A stretch of 64,000 bases of DNA from Cytobacillus eiseniae (GCF_017874625.1 NZ_JAGIKZ010000004.1:124001-188000); one strand, 5' to 3'; positions 1 to 10,064 are shown, numbered from the stretch's first letter. Notes: generated by a model from the letters alone, not told the origin. A program made the numbers and translations.

Positions 1-1146
1 TCCACCTAGTGATATCCGAACAAAGTTTCGATTTAAGGATGCAGCAATAGAACGTGCAAGACTTGTTTTCCCTACCCCTGGAGGCCCTGCTAAGCAAAGA
101 ATCGGACCCTTCAGTGAATTCGTAAGCTTTTGTACAGCTAAATACTCGAGAACACGCTCTTTCACTTTTTCAAGTCCATAATGATCCTCATTTAAGATAC
201 GCTCTGCCTTTTGAATGTTTAAATCATCATCTGTTGCCTCACTCCATGGCAAAGATAGGAGCCATTCAATATAATTACGGATCACACCACTTTCTGCAGA
301 GCTGGATGGGATTTTCTCATACCTGTCCAGCTCCTTTAATGCAGTAACTTCCACATGTTCAGGCATACCAGCCTTTTCAATTTTTTCAGTTAAATCAGCT
401 ACCTCACCTGTTTTTCCTTCTTTATCACCAAGTTCTTTTTGAATGGCCTTCATCTGCTCACGCAAATAATATTCCTTCTGCGTTCGTTCCATTGATTTTT
501 TAACACGCTGACCAATCTTCTTCTCTAAATTTAAAACTTCTTTCTCATTATGAATGATTTCAATGACATGATTCATTCGTTCTTTAATGTCCGTTGTTTC
601 TAATATTTCTTGCTTTTCTTTTTGTTTTAAAGGAAGGTGAGAGGATATGATATCCGCCATTCTGCCTGGCTCTTCAATATCAGCAACCGCAGAATATGTT
701 TCAGCTGAAATTTTCTTTGAAACCTTTATGTATTGCTCAAAATATTCAAGCATTGTTCTCATTAATGCTTGGTCCTCTACATCCTTCGTCATCAATTCTT
801 CAAGCACTTCAATACGTACAGAGAAGTGGGTATCTTCATCATTGAATTCAATAATGTCTGCTCTTTTGAGACCTTCTACTAACACCCGAATTGTACCATT
901 CGGAAGCTTAAGCATTTGCTTTACACGTGTCAATGTCCCTCTTCTATACAAATCCTCTTCCATCGGTTCATCTATTGAGACTTCTTTTTGCGTAGTTAGG
1001 AAAATTAAATGGTCATCTACCATCGCTTTTTCAAGTGCCTGTACCGATTTATCACGTCCTACATCTAAGTGTAGGACCATTGTTGGATAAACGAGCAAAC
1101 CTCGAAGCGGCAGGAGGGGGACGATGATTTCTTTCTTTTTCGCCAA
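1..1146 (-). CDS. lonA: ATP-dependent protease LonA, N-terminal part (cut by window edge)
   Basis: The 382 visible codons give the N-terminal part of LonA, the cytoplasmic AAA+ serine protease that degrades misfolded and regulatory proteins. Near the start the protein reads LLPLRGLLVYPTMVLHLDVG, typical of the Lon substrate-binding domain. The Walker A motif GPPGVGKT lies near the window edge, and the last visible residues are the conserved RISLGG. Walker B and the Ser/Lys protease domain lie outside the window. No ATG fits; the start is a TTG at 1146, with the SD GGAGG at 1156-1160, and it gives the expected N-terminus MAKKKEIIVPLLPLRG. lonB lies directly upstream, as in Bacillus. Confidence 0.95.
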   Translation of the reverse strand, partial: MAKKKEIIVPLLPLRGLLVYPTMVLHLDVGRDKSVQALEKAMVDDHLIFLTTQKEVSIDEPMEEDLYRRGTLTRVKQMLKLPNGTIRVLVEGLKRADIIEFNDEDTHFSVRIEVLEELMTKDVEDQALMRTMLEYFEQYIKVSKKISAETYSAVADIEEPGRMADIISSHLPLKQKEKQEILETTDIKERMNHVIEIIHNEKEVLNLEKKIGQRVKKSMERTQKEYYLREQMKAIQKELGDKEGKTGEVADLTEKIEKAGMPEHVEVTALKELDRYEKIPSSSAESGVIRNYIEWLLSLPWSEATDDDLNIQKAERILNEDHYGLEKVKERVLEYLAVQKLTNSLKGPILCLAGPPGVGKTSLARSIAASLNRNFVRISLGG

Positions 1147-1208
1147 ACTAAAGCACCTCCAAATGCATATCTTAATCAGCATAAAATTAGTTATTAATTC
1201 TTTGTACA

Positions 1209-1237
1209 ATTCTATCGTATTTATTTGTTAGTGTCTA
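1209..1237 (-). promoter_or_regulatory. Sigma-A-type promoter of lonA
   Basis: Read on the minus strand, TAGACA (1232-1237) and TAGAAT (1209-1214) are separated by exactly 17 bp, about 60 bp upstream of the lonA start. No CIRCE or CtsR heat-shock operator is recognisable nearby. Confidence 0.6.
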
Positions 1238-1350
1238 ATTCTAGATGTCAGAAGTCAGATGTAAGATTAGAGGAAAATGCTACATATCACCATTCTCACT
1301 CGAATGGTTCCTTACCTATTTATCCTCATGTTAACAAATCCATTTATACA

Positions 1351-1393
1351 AAAATAAAACTTCGGCTTCATCGTAAAGTATCAGCCGAAGTTT
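1351..1393 (-). terminator. Rho-independent terminator of lonB
   Basis: An 11-bp inverted repeat (AAACTTCGGCT ... AGCCGAAGTTT) is followed on the minus strand by a T-rich tract, just after the lonB stop. Confidence 0.85.
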
Positions 1394-1401
1394 CTCTCTC
1401 G

Positions 1402-3069
1402 CTAAATGCTTTCTTTTTTCGCCAATTCGATTGAAGCAGTTATCGATTGTTCCTTATGGAAGTTTTTCAAGAGTGCCAGATCAAATACTTCATTTAAATG
1501 ACTGACAGGAACAATCCGAATACCTGTGATTTCATTTAAAATGGATTGCATATTTTCCTCAGGAATAATGACTGTTTTCGCTCCCGCTTTTTTAGCTGCT
1601 TTTACTTTAGGGTAGACGCCTCCAATTGGTTTAACATGTCCATGTATGCTTATTTCCCCAGTCATAGCGACTGTATGATCGATAGGAAGCTTGTAAATAG
1701 CAGAATATATCCCAGTTGCCATTGCAATCCCTGCTGATGGCCCATCAATTGGAATGCCGCCTGGGAAATTCACATGAATATCATAGTCATTTGCAGGTAC
1801 ACCCATTGATCGGAGGACGGTAATGACATTTTCAATTGATCCTCTTGCCATGCTTTTCCTGCGAATCGACTTGCCTTGTCCGCCAATGCTTTCCTCCTCA
1901 ACGATACCAGTAATATTGATGCTTCCTTTTTCTATGGCAGGAATAACGGTAACTTCAATCTCAAGGAGCGCACCTGTATTTGGACCATAGACAGCAAGAC
2001 CATTAACAAGGCCAACTGCAGAGTTTGAATTGATTTTTCTTTCCATTCTTGGCGTAAGTTGGCTTGATTGAATCACCCACTCGATATCTTCATCCTTTAT
2101 GTAATCTCTATCCTCTGTTATTGCAAGTCCAGCTGAAATTTGTATTAGATTTACAGCTTCTCGGCCATTCCTTGCATAGGAAGATAAGATTTCTAAAGCC
2201 TTTTCACTAATCTTAAGATGTACTTTTTCTGCTGCCTTTCTGCCAATTTCAATTATTTCATCTTCTAATAATTCCCTGAAAAATACTTCCATACATCTTG
2301 AACGAATGGCCGGAGGAATCTCACTAGGCGTTCTCGTCGTAGCACCAATTAATCGAAAATCAGCTGGAAGTCCATTTTTAAAGATATCATGAATGTGATT
2401 CGGAATTTGAGTGTTTTCTTCATTATAATACGCACTTTCTAAAAACACTTTCCGATCTTCTAAAACCTTTAATAGTTTATTCATTTGAATCGGATGGAGC
2501 TCTCCAATCTCATCGATAAATAGGACACCCCCATGCGCATTTGTTACAGCCCCCTGCTTCGGCTGAGGAATCCCAGCTTGTCCCATGGCACCTGCCCCTT
2601 GATAAATAGGATCATGAACTGAACCAATAAGTGGATCAGCTATTCCCCGTTCATCAAAACGAGCAGTTGTTGCATCTAATTCAATAAATACAGATGATGG
2701 TTTAAATGGCGATTTGGCTGTTTTTTTTGCTTCTTCTAATACAAGCCTTGCAGCTGCTGTCTTTCCAACACCTGGTGGTCCATAAATGATGACATGCTGA
2801 GGATTTGGGCTACATAATGCGGCTTTTAATGATTTAATCCCGTCTTCCTGTCCAACAATATCCGCAAAACTAGATGGCCTCACTTTTTCTGCTAAAGGCT
2901 CCGTTAATGAGATCGCTCTCATTTTACGCAATTGGTCCATTTCCTTTTTGGATTCTCTATCGATTGATACTTTTTGTGTTCGTTGACTTTTAAGCAAATT
3001 CCAGAAATATAGTCCGATAATGATCCCAAAAAACAATTGAATAAATATCGCAATACCGGTCCAACTCAT
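1402..3069 (-). CDS. lonB: ATP-dependent protease LonB (sporulation-associated Lon)
   Basis: A 555-residue Lon paralogue with an N-terminal membrane segment (about residues 5-24) in place of the large LonA substrate domain. The Walker A motif GPPGVGKT is at about residues 97-104, and Walker B reads GGVLFIDEIGEL. The C-terminal protease domain has the catalytic serine in GPSAG (about S445) and the lysine in VKPIGG (about K480). In Bacillus subtilis LonB is made mainly in the forespore under sigma-F; that is family knowledge, not read from this promoter. The start at 3069 was chosen because AGGAGGT precedes it and the protein then begins MSWTGIA like its orthologues; an in-frame extension of 49 codons upstream has no support. 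Confidence 0.95.
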   Translation of the reverse strand: MSWTGIAIFIQLFFGIIIGLYFWNLLKSQRTQKVSIDRESKKEMDQLRKMRAISLTEPLAEKVRPSSFADIVGQEDGIKSLKAALCSPNPQHVIIYGPPGVGKTAAARLVLEEAKKTAKSPFKPSSVFIELDATTARFDERGIADPLIGSVHDPIYQGAGAMGQAGIPQPKQGAVTNAHGGVLFIDEIGELHPIQMNKLLKVLEDRKVFLESAYYNEENTQIPNHIHDIFKNGLPADFRLIGATTRTPSEIPPAIRSRCMEVFFRELLEDEIIEIGRKAAEKVHLKISEKALEILSSYARNGREAVNLIQISAGLAITEDRDYIKDEDIEWVIQSSQLTPRMERKINSNSAVGLVNGLAVYGPNTGALLEIEVTVIPAIEKGSINITGIVEEESIGGQGKSIRRKSMARGSIENVITVLRSMGVPANDYDIHVNFPGGIPIDGPSAGIAMATGIYSAIYKLPIDHTVAMTGEISIHGHVKPIGGVYPKVKAAKKAGAKTVIIPEENMQSILNEITGIRIVPVSHLNEVFDLALLKNFHKEQSITASIELAKKESI

Positions 3070-3170
3070 ACTGTTACCTCCTGCATTATAGTTCTCGCTG
3101 ATAATGCTAGTATCTCCTTCACTTAGTTGGAATAAACAAGAAACTAATGTAAAAAGTTTGGTGAATAAGA

Positions 3171-3310
3171 AAAGCTGAAGCGCCTTAATCATCGCCGTAC
3201 ATACTGGAAGGAACATGATGAGATAAAAGAAACACAGTTAGTGATAGCCAACCGATGTTGACGCAATCGTTGCTTTGGGAACTGAAGTTTGATAGGTGAT
3301 AGGGCTATAC
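3171..3310 (+). repeat. Dispersed structured repeat, class A (degenerate copy)
   Basis: A decayed member of the repeat family also seen at 30941, 32481 and 35341. Shared blocks include AAGCGCCTTAATCATCGCCG at the left, the internal GAAACACAG and ACCGATGTTGACGCAATCGT, and GAACTGAAGTTTGATAGG at the right. It fills the space between clpX and lonB. Confidence 0.8.
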
Positions 3311-3341
3311 AAAAAAGCCAAACCGAAATCGGTTTGGCTTT
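3311..3341 (-). terminator. Rho-independent terminator of clpX
   Basis: A perfect stem AAGCCAAACCGA / TCGGTTTGGCTT with a two-base loop, followed on the minus strand by a T-run (TTTTTTG). It lies 30 bp past the clpX stop. Confidence 0.9.
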
Positions 3342-3373
3342 ACAAGAAAGAGATCGCTCTCCTCTTTCACTTT

Positions 3374-4639
3374 TTATGCAGATGTTTTTCTTTTCTCATC
3401 AATAATCGATCCATCTTCAAGAATTAGCTTTGGTGCTACATTATCAACAATTGATTCCTTCGTAATAATACATTTTTTAATGTCTTCTCGTGAAGGCAAT
3501 TCAAACATAACATCAAGCATAATTCCTTCAATGATGGAACGAAGGCCACGTGCACCAGTTTTACGCTCAATTGCTTTTTTCGCAATTTCCACAAGTGCTT
3601 CTTCATCAAATTCAAGTTCTACATCATCAAGCTCAAGCATTTTTTGGTATTGCTTAACAAGCGCATTTTTTGGTTTTGTAAGAATTTCCATTAATGCTTC
3701 TTCATCAAGCGGTGTTAAACTTGCAATAACAGGCAGACGACCGATAAATTCTGGAATTAATCCAAATTTTAATAAATCTTCTGGGAGTACCTTTGCTAAA
3801 AGCTCCTTCTGTTCAAGCTCACTTTGTGATGAGTCAGATCCAAATCCAATCACTTTTTGTCCAAGACGGCGTTTAATAATTTGCTCAATCCCGTCAAAGG
3901 CACCACCACAAATAAATAATATATTCGTTGTATCAATCTGAATAAATTCTTGATGTGGATGCTTACGTCCACCTTGTGGAGGAACACTAGCAACTGTTCC
4001 TTCAAGAATTTTTAGTAACGCTTGCTGAACACCTTCACCTGAAACATCTCTTGTAATTGAAGGGTTTTCTGATTTTCTTGCTACTTTATCAATTTCATCA
4101 ATATAAATAATTCCCTTTTCAGCCTTCTCAACATCATAGTCAGCTGATTGAATAAGCTTTAGAAGAATATTCTCAACATCTTCCCCAACATACCCTGCTT
4201 CTGTTAAAGAAGTAGCATCAGCAATAGCAAATGGCACATTAAGAATTCGAGCTAATGTTTGAGCTAATAATGTCTTCCCGCTTCCTGTCGGCCCTATCAT
4301 CGCGATATTACTTTTAGAAAGCTCTACATCATCAATTTTGCTGTTAGAATTAATTCGCTTGTAATGATTGTACACGGCAACTGATAAAGATTTCTTCGCT
4401 TGATCTTGACCGATTACATATTCGTCAAGGATATCACGAATTTCTGCCGGCTTTGGTACATCTTTAAATTCCACTTCTTCTTCTGTTCCAAGCTCTTCCT
4501 CAACGATTTCAGTACAAAGTTCTATACATTCATCACATATATAAACACCTGGTCCTGCAACAAGTTTCCGTACTTGATCCTGTGTTTTCCCACAGAACGA
4601 ACACTTTAATTGCCCTTTTTCATCATTAAATTTAAACAA
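3374..4639 (-). CDS. clpX: ATP-dependent Clp protease ATP-binding subunit ClpX
   Basis: The unfoldase of the cytoplasmic ClpXP protease, 421 residues, full length. An N-terminal zinc-binding domain has cysteines at 13, 16, 35 and 38. The Walker A motif GPTGSGKT is at 116-123, Walker B is IIYIDEIDK, and the ClpP-docking loop carries the IGF tripeptide in KVIGFGSD. The start is TTG at 4639, preceded by AAGGGGTGA. It lies between tig and lonB as in Bacillus, and has its own terminator. Confidence 0.97.
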   Translation of the reverse strand: MFKFNDEKGQLKCSFCGKTQDQVRKLVAGPGVYICDECIELCTEIVEEELGTEEEVEFKDVPKPAEIRDILDEYVIGQDQAKKSLSVAVYNHYKRINSNSKIDDVELSKSNIAMIGPTGSGKTLLAQTLARILNVPFAIADATSLTEAGYVGEDVENILLKLIQSADYDVEKAEKGIIYIDEIDKVARKSENPSITRDVSGEGVQQALLKILEGTVASVPPQGGRKHPHQEFIQIDTTNILFICGGAFDGIEQIIKRRLGQKVIGFGSDSSQSELEQKELLAKVLPEDLLKFGLIPEFIGRLPVIASLTPLDEEALMEILTKPKNALVKQYQKMLELDDVELEFDEEALVEIAKKAIERKTGARGLRSIIEGIMLDVMFELPSREDIKKCIITKESIVDNVAPKLILEDGSIIDEKRKTSA

Positions 4640-4671
4640 AATTCTTCACCCCTTAAAAACTTCAAATCAGT

Positions 4672-4711
4672 ATATTATGCTTGCACGAGTTCTATACAAA
4701 CAAATTTGTAT
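4672..4711 (-). promoter_or_regulatory. Candidate clpX promoter with overlapping palindrome
   Basis: On the minus strand TTGTAT (4694-4699) and TAATAT (4672-4677) are 16 bp apart. The -35 hexamer is part of a perfect 7-4-7 palindrome, ATACAAA-CAAA-TTTGTAT (4694-4711), placed like an operator. The rest of the 516-bp tig-clpX gap (4712-5002) is AT-rich and shows no gene that I can support. Confidence 0.45.
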
Positions 4712-5002
4712 TCAGCCTGTTTTCTATCTTGCATCTGAGCTTATACGAGCTTTTGTGCATTCATTTACTCATTGACCATCAATTGTTATGTATTGCATTG
4801 TAACACATTTCCACATTAGACAGGAAATGATAACGCTTAGATATTCACTTTAATTATGTATGGCTGTTTGTATAGAATACTCGCTACTTCCTTTGGCTGA
4901 AAAAAGTTATTCTAAATAAGCTTATCCAATAATGGTCAAGTTAAGTCAATCAATTTCATCCAAAAACTTTATATATTATATGTATGTCTATTATGTATAT
5001 TG

Positions 5003-5036
5003 TACAAAACAAGGCACGATACCATCGCGCCTTGTT
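5003..5036 (-). terminator. Probable terminator downstream of tig
   Basis: Stem AACAAGGC / GCCTTGTT with an inner GAT/ATC pairing, followed on the minus strand by GTTTTG. It lies about 120 bp after the tig stop. Confidence 0.6.
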
Positions 5037-5155
5037 CTTTATGTTTTTTATTTTTCGGTTGTATATTTTCCCGATTGAAATGATCAAAAGGAAAAGAACA
5101 GCCATTATGCCTATGCTTAAATCAAAATTAAGCAGTTGACACTACTATTCATTTA

Positions 5156-6442
5156 TTATGCGATTGTTTTGCTGTTTTCTACTAGGAAATCAACCGCTTT
5201 TTTCACTTTAAGATCGCCTTTTAGTCCTTCAAGGCTACCTAGTGCTTTTTCAATGTTTTCAACTGTCATGTTGTACATTTCAGCCATTTTATCAAGCTCA
5301 GCAGTCACTTCTTCGTCTGTAACTTCGATGTTTTCTGCTTTTGCAATTGCTTCAAGTGTAAGATTTACACGAACACGCTTTTCAGCATCTTCTTTCATTT
5401 GGTCACGTAATGCACTTTCTTCTTGACCAGAGAATTGGAAGTATAACTCAAGGTTCATTCCTTGCATTTGAAGACGTTGTTCAAATTCATTCATCATACG
5501 ATCTACTTCATTATCAATCATAACAGCTGGAAGATCAATTTCTGAATTTGAAGCAGCTTTTTCAACAACTGTATCTTGAACGAAATGCTCACCTTCATGT
5601 TTTTTGCTTTCTACTAGACGAGTTTTCACTTTTTCTTTAAGTGCATCTAAAGTTTCAACTTCTTCGTCTGCATCTTTCGCAAATTCATCATCTAAAGCTG
5701 GCAGTTCTTTTCCTTTAATTTCATGAACAGTTACTTTGAATACTGCAGGCTTTCCTGCTAATTCAGCTGCATGGTATTCTTCAGGGAAAGTAATTTCAAT
5801 ATCTTTAGATTCTCCAGAAGCTGCACCTACTAGTTGCTCTTCAAATCCAGGAATAAATTGGCCTGAACCAAGTTCAAGTGAATAGTTTTCAGCTTTTCCA
5901 CCTTCGAATGCTTCACCATTAACAAAGCCTTCAAAGTCCATAACAACTGTATCGCCGTTTTCAGCTTTTCCTTCTTCTTTTACAACAAGCTCTGCAAGCT
6001 TTTCTTGCATTGCAGTCAATTCGTTCGTCACATCTTCTTCTGTTACTTCAGTATCGAACTTTTCAACTTCTAGGCCTTTGTATTCACCAAGTTTCACTTC
6101 TGGCTTTACAGTTACTGTAGCTTTGAAGATTAAGCTTTTGCCTTTTTCAATTTGCTCTACATCAATTTCAGGACGATCAACTGGCTCAATTCCAGTTTCA
6201 TCGATTGCAGCAGTATAAGCTTCAGGAAGAAGATAGTCAACTGCTTCTTGATATAATGATTCAACGCCAAAACGTTTTTCAAACATTCCGCGAGGCATTT
6301 TTCCTTTACGGAAACCTGGTACATTTACTTGTTTAACGACTTTTTTGAATGCAGCGTCTAAACCTTCGTTTACTCTTTCTGCATCTACTTCAATTGTAAG
6401 AACCCCTTGGTTCCCTTCTAGCTTTTCGAATTTTGCAGACAT
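5156..6442 (-). CDS. tig: Trigger factor (ribosome-associated chaperone and prolyl isomerase)
   Basis: A 428-residue trigger factor, which binds nascent chains at the ribosome exit tunnel. The N-terminal ribosome-binding domain contains the signature [19 protein letters not shown] (about residues 41-59). The middle FKBP-like domain includes [20 protein letters not shown] and [12 protein letters not shown]. The C-terminal helical chaperone domain is complete. The start at 6442 is preceded by a good SD (GTTGGAGGG). It lies directly upstream of clpX, the classic arrangement. Confidence 0.97.
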   Translation of the reverse strand: MSAKFEKLEGNQGVLTIEVDAERVNEGLDAAFKKVVKQVNVPGFRKGKMPRGMFEKRFGVESLYQEAVDYLLPEAYTAAIDETGIEPVDRPEIDVEQIEKGKSLIFKATVTVKPEVKLGEYKGLEVEKFDTEVTEEDVTNELTAMQEKLAELVVKEEGKAENGDTVVMDFEGFVNGEAFEGGKAENYSLELGSGQFIPGFEEQLVGAASGESKDIEITFPEEYHAAELAGKPAVFKVTVHEIKGKELPALDDEFAKDADEEVETLDALKEKVKTRLVESKKHEGEHFVQDTVVEKAASNSEIDLPAVMIDNEVDRMMNEFEQRLQMQGMNLELYFQFSGQEESALRDQMKEDAEKRVRVNLTLEAIAKAENIEVTDEEVTAELDKMAEMYNMTVENIEKALGSLEGLKGDLKVKKAVDFLVENSKTIA

Positions 6443-6568
6443 AAATTTAGTCCCTCCAACAATCTATTATCATTTCATACGTAACGAATGGATATGGATA
6501 AAGCTTGATTTACAAGCAATATACACTTTTTTTAGATAAAAAATACCATTTACATATACAACCATTAT

Positions 6569-6596
6569 ATTATAACATACGTTGCTTTTCTTTCAA
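6569..6596 (-). promoter_or_regulatory. Promoter of tig
   Basis: On the minus strand TTGAAA (6591-6596), a 16-bp spacer and TATAAT (6569-6574), with an extended TG one base before the -10. A second TATAAT lies immediately downstream (6564-6569). Confidence 0.7.
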
Positions 6597-6605
6597 CAAT
6601 GAAGA

Positions 6606-7631
6606 CTAAAAATCGGTGAATGAAATTTCTTCTAATTGTATTAAAAATTGATGTGCCTCTATCGTGTCAGCTTCCTCCACTTGATAGAGCTCCGATAATT
6701 GCTTTTCCTCACTGTCAATTCCCATGTATTCTGCCGCAAGAAAATGATAGGCAGCTGCCCAAACATTGATGTTAAATGACTCGAATTGGAAAGGATAGAG
6801 AATGAAAAAATGCCTATTGATTAATTCCTTTATTTGATCAAAAAGAATAGGATTTTCATGTTCCATTCTCGTACTTAATAATTGTAAAATAGATGCTATT
6901 TCAGGTTGTTCATAAACTGCGGGAAGTTCGATCGGAACGACCGCCTTTTCTTTCCCCAATTTTTTAATCATAATCTTTTTATCATACTCATGCTCAGATA
7001 GTACATTCAATAGCATCGTCTTAAAAAATAGCTGGCCATTATCCGATTGTAAATAATTTTTCATTTGGTCAATATATGGCCGAATATTTCTTTCAGCTAA
7101 TTGAGCAGCCACATTGATTTGCTCTTGCTGACTTGTATACGTAAAAAGATCCATTTCCAAAATCGTATCTTCTTGCGCTGTTTCTTCCATTTCATTCGTT
7201 ACTTTTTCATTTGCCATTCTCCTGCTAAATTCAAGCATTCGGGTGAAGTTCTCGAATTTCTCTTTTGGTACTTCTTTTTCTTCTAACAAAACTTCAATCG
7301 TTGTGACAATTTCATCATATTGATGCAGCTGAACAAGAATCATTAAGTACAGATCAATAATCTCAATGTATTCCCCTATCCCTTTTTGCAGCATTACACT
7401 CGCATGTTCCTTCGCTTTTTGTAATGATCCCCATTCATAATAAGCAAGAACTAATCCAATATAGGCATCACTATTTTCAGGATCTAATTGAACGGCTTCC
7501 TCCAAAAGCTCTGCTGCCTCCCGAAATCTTTTTTGCTGTATTTTCTCTAGACCTTTTTCAAGAAGTCGCTTTTCTAAATGAGGAAAAAGCACAACATTAT
7601 CATTCAACTTTTTCTGACCCTGGTTCTTCAT
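6606..7631 (-). CDS. ysoA: TPR-repeat protein, YsoA-like
   Basis: A 341-residue soluble protein with no signal peptide. The N-terminal part (about residues 20-130) is built of tetratricopeptide repeats, clearest in RFREAAELLEEAVQLDPENS and DAYIGLVLAYYEWGSLQKAK. The C-terminal half has no motif I recognise. Size and position between tig and leuD match B. subtilis YsoA, whose function is unknown; TPR proteins usually act as protein-interaction scaffolds. The start at 7631 follows GAGGCGGGAAAAGG; an ATG seven codons upstream has no SD. Confidence 0.85.
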   Translation of the reverse strand: MKNQGQKKLNDNVVLFPHLEKRLLEKGLEKIQQKRFREAAELLEEAVQLDPENSDAYIGLVLAYYEWGSLQKAKEHASVMLQKGIGEYIEIIDLYLMILVQLHQYDEIVTTIEVLLEEKEVPKEKFENFTRMLEFSRRMANEKVTNEMEETAQEDTILEMDLFTYTSQQEQINVAAQLAERNIRPYIDQMKNYLQSDNGQLFFKTMLLNVLSEHEYDKKIMIKKLGKEKAVVPIELPAVYEQPEIASILQLLSTRMEHENPILFDQIKELINRHFFILYPFQFESFNINVWAAAYHFLAAEYMGIDSEEKQLSELYQVEEADTIEAHQFLIQLEEISFTDF

Positions 7632-7684
7632 ACCTTTTCCCGCCTCAAACATTATTTTGAAGTTAGTTTAGCATGTAAGTCTTG

Positions 7685-7726
7685 AAAAAACAAAGAGATC
7701 CACAGCATATTAACTGTGAATCCCTT
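7685..7726 (-). terminator. Terminator of the ilv-leu operon
   Basis: A long hairpin (AAAGGGATTCACAG / CTGTGGATCTCTTT with minor mismatches) runs into TTTTTT on the minus strand, directly after leuD. Confidence 0.85.
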
Positions 7727-7731
7727 TACTA

Positions 7732-8325
7732 TCATCGTATCGTAATAGTCGCTTTCTCATAATCAGTTATTTTCTCTTCGAATTGTAATGTGATTTCAAT
7801 TTCATCCCATCCATTTATGAGCATCCTCTTCCAATATGTATGAATTGAAAATGTAGTAGAAAAGCCTTTCTCATCCTTAACCATTTCATTTTTAAGATCA
7901 ACGCTTAGTACATAAGGTTGATTTTTTGCTTCCTTTAATAAATAGGAAACTTCTTCGCTTTTTAGTCTAATTGGGAGTATCCCATTTTTCAAACAGTTTT
8001 GGTGAAAAATATCTGCAAAAGAGGGAGCAATTATTGCTTTAAAGCCGTAATCAGCTAATGCCCATGGCGCATGCTCTCTCGACGATCCACAACCAAAATT
8101 CTCATTTGCGATCAGTATAGATGCATTTTTATTCTCTGGTTGATTTAATTCAAAAGCAGGGTTTTCTTTTCCATCGTTCATGTACCGCCAATCGTAGAAT
8201 AAATATTGACCAAATCCAGTCTTTTCAATTCTTTTTAAAAACTGCTTAGGGATAATTTGATCTGTATCCACATTTGCTCGATCCATTGGAATTGCTTTTC
8301 CTTCGACAATCGTAAATCTGCCCAT
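7732..8325 (-). CDS. leuD: 3-isopropylmalate dehydratase small subunit
   Basis: The small subunit of isopropylmalate isomerase, which with LeuC converts 2- to 3-isopropylmalate in leucine synthesis. Of 197 residues, recognisable motifs are the N-terminal DRANVDTDQIIPKQFLK, the swivel-domain signature NFGCGSSREHAPWAL, and IIAPSFADIFHQNCLKNGIL. The ATG at 8325 is preferred, with AAGGAT nine bases upstream; a GTG three codons earlier is possible. It follows leuC after 19 bp. Confidence 0.95.
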   Translation of the reverse strand: MGRFTIVEGKAIPMDRANVDTDQIIPKQFLKRIEKTGFGQYLFYDWRYMNDGKENPAFELNQPENKNASILIANENFGCGSSREHAPWALADYGFKAIIAPSFADIFHQNCLKNGILPIRLKSEEVSYLLKEAKNQPYVLSVDLKNEMVKDEKGFSTTFSIHTYWKRMLINGWDEIEITLQFEEKITDYEKATITIR

Positions 8326-8344
8326 TTTCCTCACATCCTTTCGA

Positions 8345-9757
8345 TTAAACTGTTTCTACTTCCATTAATTTACCCACATCGATAAATCGGCCATTTAGTG
8401 CTGCCGCAGCTGCCATCATGGGACTCACTAAATGCGTTCTTGCTCCGGATCCTTGGCGTCCTTCAAAATTCCGATTGGAAGTCGAGGCACAATGTTCTCC
8501 GCTTGGAACAATATCATTATTCATACTTAAGCACATGCTACATCCAGACTCTCTCCATTCAAAGCCAGCATTTTGAAAAATGATGTTCAAACCTTCAGCT
8601 TCTGCCTGTTTCTTAACTTGCTGTGATCCAGGAACAACTAATGCCCTTACATTTGAATGAACTCTTTTCCCTTTCACAATTTCTGCTGCCTGACGTAAAT
8701 CCTCTATACGCGAATTTGTACAAGATCCAATAAAAACATGTTGTATTTCAATGTCTTTTATTTTTTGCCCTTCTTCTAATCCCATGTAGGTTAATGCTCG
8801 CTCAAGAGACCTTTGTTCTATTGGATTTTTACAATCTTTTAAATATGGAACATGATCGTTCACACTTGATGTCATCGCTGGGTTCGTACCCCAGCTGACC
8901 ATAGGAGCAATTTGACTTGCATCAATGGACATTTCCTTATCAAAAATAGCGTTCTCATCAGATGTAAGCTCACGCCACTTTTTTACAGCATGTACAAAAT
9001 TCTCTCCTTTTGGTGCGTGCTTTCGACCATTTAAATATGAAAATGTCGTCTCATCCGGACTAACTAAGCCAGCTTTAGCCCCTCCCTCAATTGACATATT
9101 GCAAATTGTCATTCGTTCTTCCATCGACATCTTCTTAATTACGTCTCCGCAATATTCTATGATATACCCTTGACCGAAATTCACGCCCTTTTGCGAAAGA
9201 ATGTAAAGAATAACATCCTTTGCTGTCACTCCTTTTCTAAGTGTCCCACTTATTTCAATTTTCATTGTTTTTGGCTTTGCTTGCCAAAGTGTTTGCGTTG
9301 CCAATACATGCTCAACCTCACTTGTGCCAATCCCAAATGCAATGGATCCAAATGCTCCATGTGTAGACGTATGGCTATCCCCACATACAATCGTCATCCC
9401 TGGCTGTGTGAACCCTAATTCAGGTCCGATTACATGGACAATTCCTTGATCAGGGCTATCTATTCCAGCTAAAGGAATTCCGAATTCCATGCAATTTTTC
9501 TCCAAAGTTGTCATTTGGTTTAATGCCACTTTATCTTCAATTTTATAACGATTAACAGTAGGTACATTATGATCCATTGTTGCAAATGTCTTATCTGGTT
9601 GCCTAACTTTTCTATTTTTCATTCTTAAACCGGAAAAAGCCTGTGGAGAAGTCACTTCATGTACTAAATGAAGATCGATATACAGTAAATCTGGTTTTCC
9701 TTCTTCTTGATGGATAATATGTTTATCCCATATTTTCTCAATAATTGATCTCCCCAT
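8345..9757 (-). CDS. leuC: 3-isopropylmalate dehydratase large subunit
   Basis: The large, [4Fe-4S]-carrying subunit of isopropylmalate isomerase, 470 residues, aconitase superfamily. The cluster cysteines are in [14 protein letters not shown] and in the C-terminal [23 protein letters not shown] and [14 protein letters not shown] are also present. The start at 9757 follows GGAGGTTAAA and gives [13 protein letters not shown]; reading further upstream would run into repeat sequence. An unusually long gap of about 300 bp separates it from leuB. Confidence 0.96.
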   Translation of the reverse strand: MGRSIIEKIWDKHIIHQEEGKPDLLYIDLHLVHEVTSPQAFSGLRMKNRKVRQPDKTFATMDHNVPTVNRYKIEDKVALNQMTTLEKNCMEFGIPLAGIDSPDQGIVHVIGPELGFTQPGMTIVCGDSHTSTHGAFGSIAFGIGTSEVEHVLATQTLWQAKPKTMKIEISGTLRKGVTAKDVILYILSQKGVNFGQGYIIEYCGDVIKKMSMEERMTICNMSIEGGAKAGLVSPDETTFSYLNGRKHAPKGENFVHAVKKWRELTSDENAIFDKEMSIDASQIAPMVSWGTNPAMTSSVNDHVPYLKDCKNPIEQRSLERALTYMGLEEGQKIKDIEIQHVFIGSCTNSRIEDLRQAAEIVKGKRVHSNVRALVVPGSQQVKKQAEAEGLNIIFQNAGFEWRESGCSMCLSMNNDIVPSGEHCASTSNRNFEGRQGSGARTHLVSPMMAAAAALNGRFIDVGKLMEVETV

Positions 9758-9784
9758 TTTAACCTCCTGATTCCCTTTTTTTAA

Positions 9785-9820
9785 AATAAACACGACCCAA
9801 TGATCGGATCGTGTTTTATT
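9785..9820 (-). terminator. Hairpin in the leuB-leuC gap (possible attenuator or processing site)
   Basis: AAACACGA / TCGTGTTT with an inner CC/GG pairing; on the minus strand it is followed by ATTTT, just upstream of the leuC SD. Because it lies inside the ilv-leu operon it could terminate part of the transcription or protect a processed mRNA end. Confidence 0.55.
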
Positions 9821-9828
9821 TATATTTA

Positions 9829-9872
9829 GGTTGTTTTCACAAACATTGTTGCTAATTAAGATAAAGTTGGTC
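9829..9872 (+). mobile_element. Solo end of the MITE-like element
   Basis: GGTTGTTTTCACAAACATTG and the following bases match the right end of the element at 47020-47315 read on the minus strand (about 38 of 44 positions). The other end is not visible here, so this is a remnant. Confidence 0.65.
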
Positions 9873-9904
9873 AACCACATCAATCAAAACAGGAATTTAC
9901 ACAA

Positions 9905-10064
9905 TTCTTGCGCCTCTGGACAAGCCGCATCCGCTTTTCTTTGTCTAGCTCCTGCGGCTAGGGGCTCGAGGTCTTAAGCCACTCTGAATGGAAGGTTAAA
10001 GAACAACCTTCCATTCAGACCGTCTTAAGCTTGTCGCCCCTGAACAAGCCGCCTCCGCTTTTCT
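9905..10064 (-). repeat. Dispersed structured repeat, class B, with a second truncated copy
   Basis: On the minus strand a complete element (10064 to 9941) starts AGAAAAGCGGAGGCGGCTTG and ends CCGCAGGAGCTAGACA; a truncated second start follows (9940 to 9905). The outer stem GGGGC/GCCCC, the stem TTAAGAC and a tall apical hairpin (GAATGGAAGGTT / AACCTTCCATTC, loop GTTCTTT) are visible. The element begins in the leuB stop codon itself. Confidence 0.85.

Noticed and set aside
647-1090. Long plus-strand frame opposite lonA
   Set aside because: Serine-rich translation of the complementary strand of a clear coding region; lonA explains it.
9829-9872. Complete mobile element upstream of leuC
   Set aside because: Only one end is present; no matching inverted end or target duplication was found nearby.
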